NCBI GenBank assembly: GCA_951804985.1
Contig: OX638133.1
Location: forward strand, 36,295,963-36,359,962
From: Dryomyza anilis
Lineage: Eukaryota > Arthropoda > Insecta > Diptera > Dryomyzidae
Length of the DNA stretch: 64,000 nucleotides
Reading direction: 5' to 3'
The notes beneath the pieces were generated by a model, which ran no database searches, had not been told where the DNA came from, and saw only the letters and a program-made list of their open reading frames with translations. Of the stretch, positions 58,002 to 64,000 are shown piece by piece. Positions within the stretch are counted from its first letter, which is position 1. Each line of letters starts with the position of its first letter. Both the position numbers and the translations under genes were made by a program.

Positions 58002-58793
58002 CAGGCATGTCAAACACGCGGCCCGCCAACCTTTATCTGCGGCCCGCGAAGACTTTTTAAATAATATTTTAAAAAAATGTATTTTGAGAATTTTATAATT
58101 TTTTCTTCAGGCGTTAAAATGATTTTTATGTGTTGTTGTGCATTTTTGTATCCGCCATGTATCCAATTGCCATATAATAAATTGAAATACTGATCTTGGT
58201 TACAAACTTATTTATTTATTAAAACAAAAAATCAATATTTTTGTAGGTACATTATTTCCAAAATTCAATAATAAGAAATTGATAAGTTTTTATTACATAG
58301 TCTTAATGTAATTTCCAAATTGTCATTGCACAAATGGCATATTATTAATTTTTACTTTTTTTCATCAAGTAATATTGTTTTTTATTCATAAAATTTAAAA
58401 TTTATTGTTTTGAAGTTTTGAATTTCCCTGGAAATGGAAATTACATTATTGTTTTTGGTTCGACTATTAAAAATAAAAGGAGAGACAAATAATTAAAACT
58501 TAAACATATCAAAAACTGGACCAATTTTGGATGATTGTCAAATGTCTGTTTTCTAGTGATTGAAATATACTCCATTGAAAATACCTCAGACAAAATTTTT
58601 GGCACCATCAAAGAAGTTCGGACACTCATACAAAAATCGCACCATTTTTTGAAAAAAATAATCGGCTTTAAACGAAAATCTATGGAAAATTTGATCATCT
58701 TTCGATTTTTTTCTTATGGTACATAAATTCAGCTCACCTCATCTTTTGAATTGCCAATGCGGCCCGTGATGTCCAATGAGTTTGACATGCCTG
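58002..58793. mobile_element. hAT-like element with CAGGCATGTCAAAC ends
   Basis: The left end is CAGGCATGTCAAAC and the right end GTTTGACATGCCTG, a perfect 14-bp TIR. An 8-bp TSD with one mismatch flanks it: ggttggag at 57994-58001 and ggttagag at 58794-58801. Subterminal gcggcccgc and gcggcccgtg are typical of a widespread hAT end sequence. Frames of 63 and 85 codons on opposite strands overlap in the interior; neither shows a recognisable transposase motif. Confidence 0.85.
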
Positions 58794-58857
58794 GGTTAGA
58801 GCTCGGGAGGAAAGATAGATTTGTTTTGAATTTTGAAATATCAAAAATTTTGAAATA

Positions 58858-59062
58858 TCAGAAAAAAATACTATATAAATAATAGTTTTTTACTATTAAA
58901 AATAGTCAATAGGATAAATTATTATTTTAATCGGAAAATACCATTAACTTCCATGACAATTCCATTGAGTTTATATGAAAAGATTTATTTTTTGTATACT
59001 ATTAAATCAATAATTGTCCTATTGACCAATTTTAATGGGATTTGAGGGAATTTTCTGGGTGC
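58858..59062. mobile_element. CACCCAG-family palindromic MITE
   Basis: It ends in ttttctgggtg and begins with a decayed tcagaaaaaaatac. The body motifs ttaaaaatagtcaatagga and aattgtcctattgacca match the split MITE at 9609-10477 in inverted order. It truncates the reverse-transcriptase pseudogene that follows. Confidence 0.7.
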
Positions 59063-59064
59063 AC

Positions 59065-59640
59065 GCAACGAGATTTTTCAACAAACGTATCGTGCGACTG
59101 CTGAACGAATTCTCTCTGTAATGAGCCGAGTGAATTACGAAGGGATGATCCACGTGCGATACCAGAGTAGAACGAGAGAACATACGAAATGGTGGAATCA
59201 TTTTAATTTATTTCACATGAACACTTACCGTTGTAATACATATAAAACGGTCCTTTGGTGCTCTTGAAAACCAATAGATGATGAAATATTTTGGAGGATT
59301 TTGAAGCCTCTACCCAAGTTTGCGAATTGTATTCCATTTTAGACCGAATATAGGAAGTAAATACAGTGCGTAAGTCAGCAAGAGTTAAGTATGGCCGCTT
59401 CTATCGACACATCAAGAATGTGACCATTCGAACGGAGGTCACATTGAATTGATATGCCCAAAATGTCAAGAGGAGCTAACTCCGCGATGTTCGTAACGCC
59501 CATAAGGAAAAGAGGGGTGAATCTATTTATGTGTAAGATAACATACACCTTGTGTCTTGCTTGCATTCAAATTAACTCGGAGACACTCTTTTGCCCTACG
59601 GGTTTTCTCACTAAATCGCAGGGAAACATTTTCATTATTA
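59065..59640 (-). pseudogene. Non-LTR retrotransposon reverse-transcriptase remnant (jockey-like)
   Basis: Minus-strand frames read in order: LNASKTQ (after the RT active-site region in this family), then GVTNIAE...LDILGISIQCDL with HI following, then KMEYNSQTW...ASKSS, and finally FSRST...HPFVI...HYRENSF..RTIRL. This is the order of the RT thumb and C-terminal part of jockey-type elements. Stops and at least two frameshifts interrupt it, and the active-site part is absent. The downstream end is cut by the MITE at 58858-59062. Recognition is from family memory, not a search. Confidence 0.72.
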
Positions 59641-59644
59641 ATTA

Positions 59645-59935
59645 ATAATAGTTTGCCGCTATAGCTCAAAAGAACCTAGGGTCTAGACTCTCATCATTTG
59701 AGCTGTGCGTGTTATATTTGTACTGAAAATAGTGGGACCTATAGTTTAATACCGAATCCGAAAAGCGCAGGTTGAGAATATTTTCATGGGCAGGGTTTAT
59801 TCTTGGAGGTTTGCCATTGTCTGCAGCATCGTAAAGAAAAACAACTTCTATTTTTTTTATGTTGACAGTCGCAGGAATCGATCCCGGGACCTTTTATTTC
59901 TGCTCGTAGTTCAACACACCAACGAGTTTAGGCAC
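59645..59935 (-). mobile_element. Decayed tRNA-derived SINE
   Basis: It shares with the other two SINEs the blocks taatagtttg-cgct, gagctgtgcgtgttatattt, tagtgggaccta and gaggtttgccatt, and a degraded B-box region (ggaatcgatcccgggacc). It is clearly older than the copies at 18077 and 39681. No TSD recognised. Confidence 0.75.
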
Positions 59936-60049
59936 TTCTCTCAGATAAAGACCCCATAAATCGGACAGTTATAAATTCAATAGTTTACAAAAAATAAATA
60001 TTTTCACATAAATTCAAAAATAATTAAAAAGAATTTTATAATATTTTGT

Positions 60050-60235
60050 TGTATTTAATGCTATTTACCTAATAAAAAATAATTTATCAAATTGACTAAT
60101 TTAAATAGCAAAAAAACTATTGATTTTATGGTTTTTTTTTCTGAGTGTATACAAAAAAAATGTATTTAATTATATAAACTATTCAATGGTATTTACCGAT
60201 TAAAATAATAATTTATCCTATTAACTAATAATAAG
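60050..60235. mobile_element. Fragments of CACCCAG-family MITEs
   Basis: Two half-elements contain ataatttatc-aaattgacta and ataataatttatcctatt. One ends in ttttttttctgagtgta. Too degraded to define both ends. Confidence 0.5.
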
Positions 60236-60282
60236 AGTAACAATATATTAAGTGATGGAATTCGCAGGGGTTAAATCAATTA

Positions 60283-60505
60283 TAGGTCCGGAACTGATAT
60301 TCTAAAGGGTTTTTGTCCCTGTCAGGGACCCCAAAGAGCCGGACTTGTTTTTGGAACCGGAATCGGAACCGTTTAAAAAAAATGTTTGGAATCGGAACCC
60401 ATATAATTTTTTTGGTTGTAACCGGAATTGTAACTGGAACCGCTATTTTAATATTCTTGACATCGGAGCCGATATTTCGAAAGGTTTTAGTCCCTATATG
60501 GTATA
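60283..60505. repeat. ggaaccggaatcgg repeat unit
   Basis: Related to 35440-35735: gtccctgtcagggac, ggaaccggaatcggaacc, atcggaacccatata and cggagccgatatt. The 196-codon frame at 60313-60903 starts in this repeat and runs into unrelated sequence, so it is not annotated as a gene. Confidence 0.7.
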
Positions 60506-60599
60506 CAAATCCGCTTTTAACACACTTCGCTTACATAATTTTAATATTTCTAATAATTAAAAAGACTGTTGTTTTTCTCAGTGTAAAAATTAGTTTTTG

Positions 60600-61126
60600 C
60601 TGCATTGCAAAAAAATACCGTAGCATACATTGCGGCGCTTTACGGCGAATGCAATCTGAAACAATGCGTTTTTTTGTTGTAGTTGCTGCTGTTTCAAATT
60701 TTAGCAATAAAATACCTAACTTTACGAGCAATTGTGATGTTGCTGCTGCTGCATGTGTGCTGTTGCTATTTGCTATCGCTAAAGCTGCCTTTATCTCTTT
60801 TTTTCAACCTTTTCCATTGGATGCTGTGCTGCGACCCTTCGCGTCCATCATAATTTACAGCATAAGCTTTCATTCTTACAATAGTTGTTGTTGTTGCTGT
60901 TAATGTTGTAGTTGTTTTTGTAACATAATGTTGTTGTCGTTATAGTATTTCTATATGTTGCTGTTGTCATGTACTTGTTATGTTAACTTTAAGCCATGCG
61001 CGCCACTTAACGAACGAACGAGCGAACAAACGAACGAGAACCACTACAAAAATAACAATTTATGCCATGGCAACAACAACAATGGCTAACAAATAAAATT
61101 AAAAAAAAAAATTTAAAATGAAAAAA
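60600..61126. other. Simple-sequence-rich segment
   Basis: Runs of gttgttgttg/caacaacaac (60885-60900, 61070-61085) and a degenerate gaac tetranucleotide tract (61010-61045) lie here. They produce low-complexity frames only. Confidence 0.55.
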
Positions 61127-61873
61127 AAACCAGTTGGGAAGGTTAGATCACATGGGAAATTTTAAAGTAGGTGTAATTATGATAGTTAGGATTATCAAAA
61201 TTATAGTCGGTCTAAGCCGACTATAAATACCCTACACATATGTGTGGTTACCATTCAAAGTGATATATAGGTCACCAGGGTATACGAATCCTGAAAATAA
61301 CTACAAACATTCAATCGCTGAAGAATTTCCATTCATTTGATACCCATATTTACAAATGGGTAGGTGTACCGAATTTCGATTTTTTTTTTTGTGAACCACA
61401 AGTCTTTTCGCCGGAAAACATTATTATCATGTATTTGAGCATGATGTCAATATATATTTGACCAACAAAGTTTACCTAAGCACGTATACATAAAAATTGA
61501 TCTTTATATGTACATTTTATATGTGGTATTTGAACATAAGTGGTCGGATCATCGGTCACCATGGACCGATCTCGCCAATTTTTTCGCACATACAGCGTAG
61601 GTATATTAGTAATCTAAGTTATAAGTTTCATTTATCTAGCTCTTCAATTTTAAAAGTCTTAGGGATTTCAACAGACAGACAGACAGACAGACAGACAGAC
61701 GGACAGACAGACGGACAGACAGACAGACGGACAGACGGACATCGCTAAATCGACTCAGGAGGTCATGCTGATCAAGAATATATATACTTTTCCATACCGG
61801 AGATGCTTTCTTCTGGGTGTTACAAACGGCGTACCAAACTGAATATACCCTTTCACTCTTAGTGTAGGGTATA
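61127..61873 (-). mobile_element. mini-me/DINE-1-like element, well preserved
   Basis: Minus orientation, from aaccagttgggaaggttaga to cactcttagtgtagggtata. The hairpin TATAGTCGG/CCGACTATA is intact and a (GACA/GACG)n array lies at about 61672-61739. Close to the copies at 37261 and 38603. Confidence 0.9.
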
Positions 61874-62439
61874 AAAACGCGCGCGAACAGATTTTCGCTC
61901 ATGTTGTGCGCATTTCTTATCGTCATCGTGGTTGTTGCTGCTGCTGTTGTTGCTGTACTTGTTGTCGCTATTTGTGCCAAACGAGAGCACAACAATAATG
62001 GCAACACAAACATAAAAATAGCTATGTGCACCGCTCTTTGTGTCCTTGCATCCTTGTATGTGCCCATAAAACGCATCCTGCGCAACAACAATGCGTTCTT
62101 TTGTTCAAATTTTCTAAGTCTTCTTCGTATTTTTTCTTTGTGCTTATACTACATCTTGTTGATGGCTTCTTAACAGCTGTAAGCACCACATAGAAACATT
62201 GTTCGGAAGAACCGTCAAAAGCTTTCGCAGGAGTATCGGGGATCACAGTAAAATCACGAATAAATTCGTGCTGTGGTTTTGCTAATAAAGTGTAACAAAT
62301 TAGAAATTTATATATTAAAACAATTTCCCAAAAAATGTTCGAATACAAAGTTTGAATACATTCTTTGAGTAGTCGTAATGGATAAGTAGAACAGCACACA
62401 TAAAATCCAGCAGTTAAATTAAAATATTTTACGAATATT
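61874..62439. other. Unassigned segment with gttgctgctg repeats
   Basis: Overlapping frames on both strands (61901-62173 plus, 62022-62399 minus) are driven partly by trinucleotide repeats at 61925-61970. No domain or splice context supports either. Confidence 0.4.
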
Positions 62440-63160
62440 TTGGGAAATTTTGAAGTAGGAATATTGTGATAGTTGGTGTGATGAAGTTAGTACGAATTAT
62501 GTACGTTATAGTTGGTCTAAGCCAACTATAAATACCCTACACATATATTATAATGTGTGCCATGACCACTTAAAAAGGTGCATAGGTCACCAGGGTTTAC
62601 AAATCCTGTAAATACCTACAAACTTGAAATCGCTGAATCCTTTCATTTGATACCCACATGAAGAAATGGGTAGGTATACCGAATTTCTATATTTTTTTTT
62701 TTCGTAAACCACACGTCAGATCCCGAGAAAACATTACTTTCATATATTTGAGAATAAAGGCAATATATATTTGGCAAAAACAGTTCACTTAAGCTCTTAT
62801 AAAGTAAAATTCATCCACAGATGTAAATTTTATGAGGTATTTGAACATATGTGGTCGGTTCGCAGGTTGCAATGGCCAAGCCATGCCAATTTTTTTCTTG
62901 GTACAGCGTATATATCTACGTTGAACTAACAAGAAAATCTAAATCAAATCTAGTAATCTAAATTAGATGTTTCATTGATCTAGCTCTTCTAATTTTCCTG
63001 CAATCGTGATTTCAACCGACAGACACAGGGACGGACAGACGACAGACAGACGGACATCGCTAAATCGACTCAGGAGATCATGCTGATCAAGAATATATGT
63101 ATACATATACTTTTCTATACCGGAGATGCTTTCTTTTGGGGTTACAAACGGCGTACATTG
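62440..63160 (-). mobile_element. Diverged mini-me-like element
   Basis: Minus-orientation blocks: atagttggtctaagccaactata (hairpin with compensating G/C changes), accctacacatat, gggtaggtataccgaatttc, a short GACA array at about 63017-63055, and taccggagatgctttctt. Both termini are altered, and the 5' end breaks off after ggcgtac. Confidence 0.78.
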
Positions 63161-63762
63161 GGAAAAACATAGCAAAAACGCTCGCATTACCTGTTTTAAG
63201 GTCTAGTTTCTACATTTTTAGGACTAGCTACTTGAAATTTTGATATTACTTTCAGAGAATGGACTGGAATATATTTATTTTTGTTTTTCGCTACTGATAC
63301 CCTACAGCTGGAAGAAAAGATTTTCGAGGAATTGCGGAGTGTAAAATCAAACTAAAATGTCAATGTTATGACAATGGATTCGGAAAGCCAGTCAAAAATT
63401 AAAAAATTAAACATTAAAAAATTAAACATTAAATGAAATAATACGAAAAAAATGATTGTAACTCAATATATTATTTAAATTTTTACCATCGAAGACTTGT
63501 AATGAAATAGTATATACTTTTTATAGATTACGATAACCCATTACACCCATTTACCCTTTTTTGACGTTTCTTTTAAAATTATTAGACAAAACGTCTTAAA
63601 TAAGGTTTTAAAATGTTAAAATGGCATATGGTAAAATGGCTGACCATTTTTTCTTGGGTTTTCCAAACACTTGTACCATATAAGGGTTAATCGAAAAAAA
63701 AAATTTGAAAACAGAGTATTAGTGATTATATATTTGTATTGCAATTCAAATTTATTATTAAA

Positions 63763-64000
63763 CGAGTTGTGAAAGTTAAGTCACATGGGTAAGTTCGGTC
63801 ACATGGGGCGGATTTTTATAGTCGGTGGGGCCCGACTATGGAATACCCTACACCTTTGGTGGAGATATTAATTTGGGATATTTAATTGCATACCTTAATT
63901 TTAAAGTTTTTAATTATGCTGAACTTCCCCACCCTCAGAATATTATTCATATATCAGAAATTTACGTCTTATATAAATTAAAAAAATTATATAAAAGTAT
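63763..64000 (-). mobile_element. mini-me-like element, second subfamily, cut by window end
   Basis: It matches 54597-54840: cgagttg-gaaagttaa, tatagtcgg-tgggg-cccgactat, accctacacctttggtgg and cagaatattattca. It continues past the window. Confidence 0.8.

Noticed and set aside
60313..60903. Longest frame in the window (196 codons)
   Set aside because: It begins in the dispersed ggaaccggaatcgg repeat, crosses a composition change and ends in a gtt/gct repeat. No motif or splice context supports a gene.
61901..62399. Overlapping 90- and 125-codon frames on opposite strands
   Set aside because: Partly driven by gttgctgctg repeats and mini-me flank; a hydrophobic stretch in the plus frame is encoded by the repeat. 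No supporting signals.

Overview
The window is AT-rich, gene-poor eukaryotic DNA built almost entirely from transposable-element relics. It is most likely from a schizophoran, probably calyptrate, fly. The reason is a dispersed element with a terminal TATACCCT...AGGGTATA hairpin, a TATATATTCTTGATCAG core and a (GTCY)n microsatellite; this is the architecture of the mini-me/DINE-1 non-autonomous Helitron-like elements of Diptera. The species assignment is inference. No intact protein-coding gene, tRNA, rRNA or CRISPR array was found. The long reading frames in the window are mostly translations of repeats.

Layout. Positions 1-1136 are unassigned AT-rich DNA. Positions 1137-13730 and 13731-26641 are a direct tandem duplication of a unit of about 12.6 kb. 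The two copies are almost identical and join at a 5-bp microhomology (attta). The second copy carries an extra tRNA-derived SINE with an 8-bp target-site duplication (TSD) and lacks one 10-bp subrepeat. Each unit holds a TA-flanked terminal-inverted-repeat (TIR) element with a hAT-like element nested in it, a mini-me-like element, a short palindromic MITE, a 1.27-kb hAT-like element, a MITE split by a Helitron, a TA-flanked TIR element and a 41-bp minisatellite.

Positions 26.6-40 kb hold dispersed mini-me elements. They also hold a tandemly duplicated exon-like segment (29978-30690), a mini-me element carrying two further TIR elements (30736-33475), a Helitron carrying a mini-me (36907-38557) and a SINE (39681-39992). 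Positions 42-46.2 kb form a large element with TIRs of about 50 bp and many AAACATA motifs. It encloses a mini-me element and a short GC-richer reading frame that may be an exon fragment.

Positions 47-54.6 kb contain a 38-bp hairpin, a 288-bp tandem duplication, a TTCGTAAA-rich repeat, a foldback element with arms of several hundred bp and a second 41-bp minisatellite. Positions 54.6-64 kb contain a second mini-me subfamily with a nested hAT-like element, a hAT-like element with GCGGCCCG ends, a decayed non-LTR reverse-transcriptase pseudogene, a decayed SINE and further mini-me copies.

The genes do not work together as a system. The interest lies in the insertion chronology, the young duplication, the recurrent 15-bp and 41-bp internal periodicities, sequence sharing between element classes, and two exon-like islands. 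All coordinates were read by eye and element ends may be off by a few bases.
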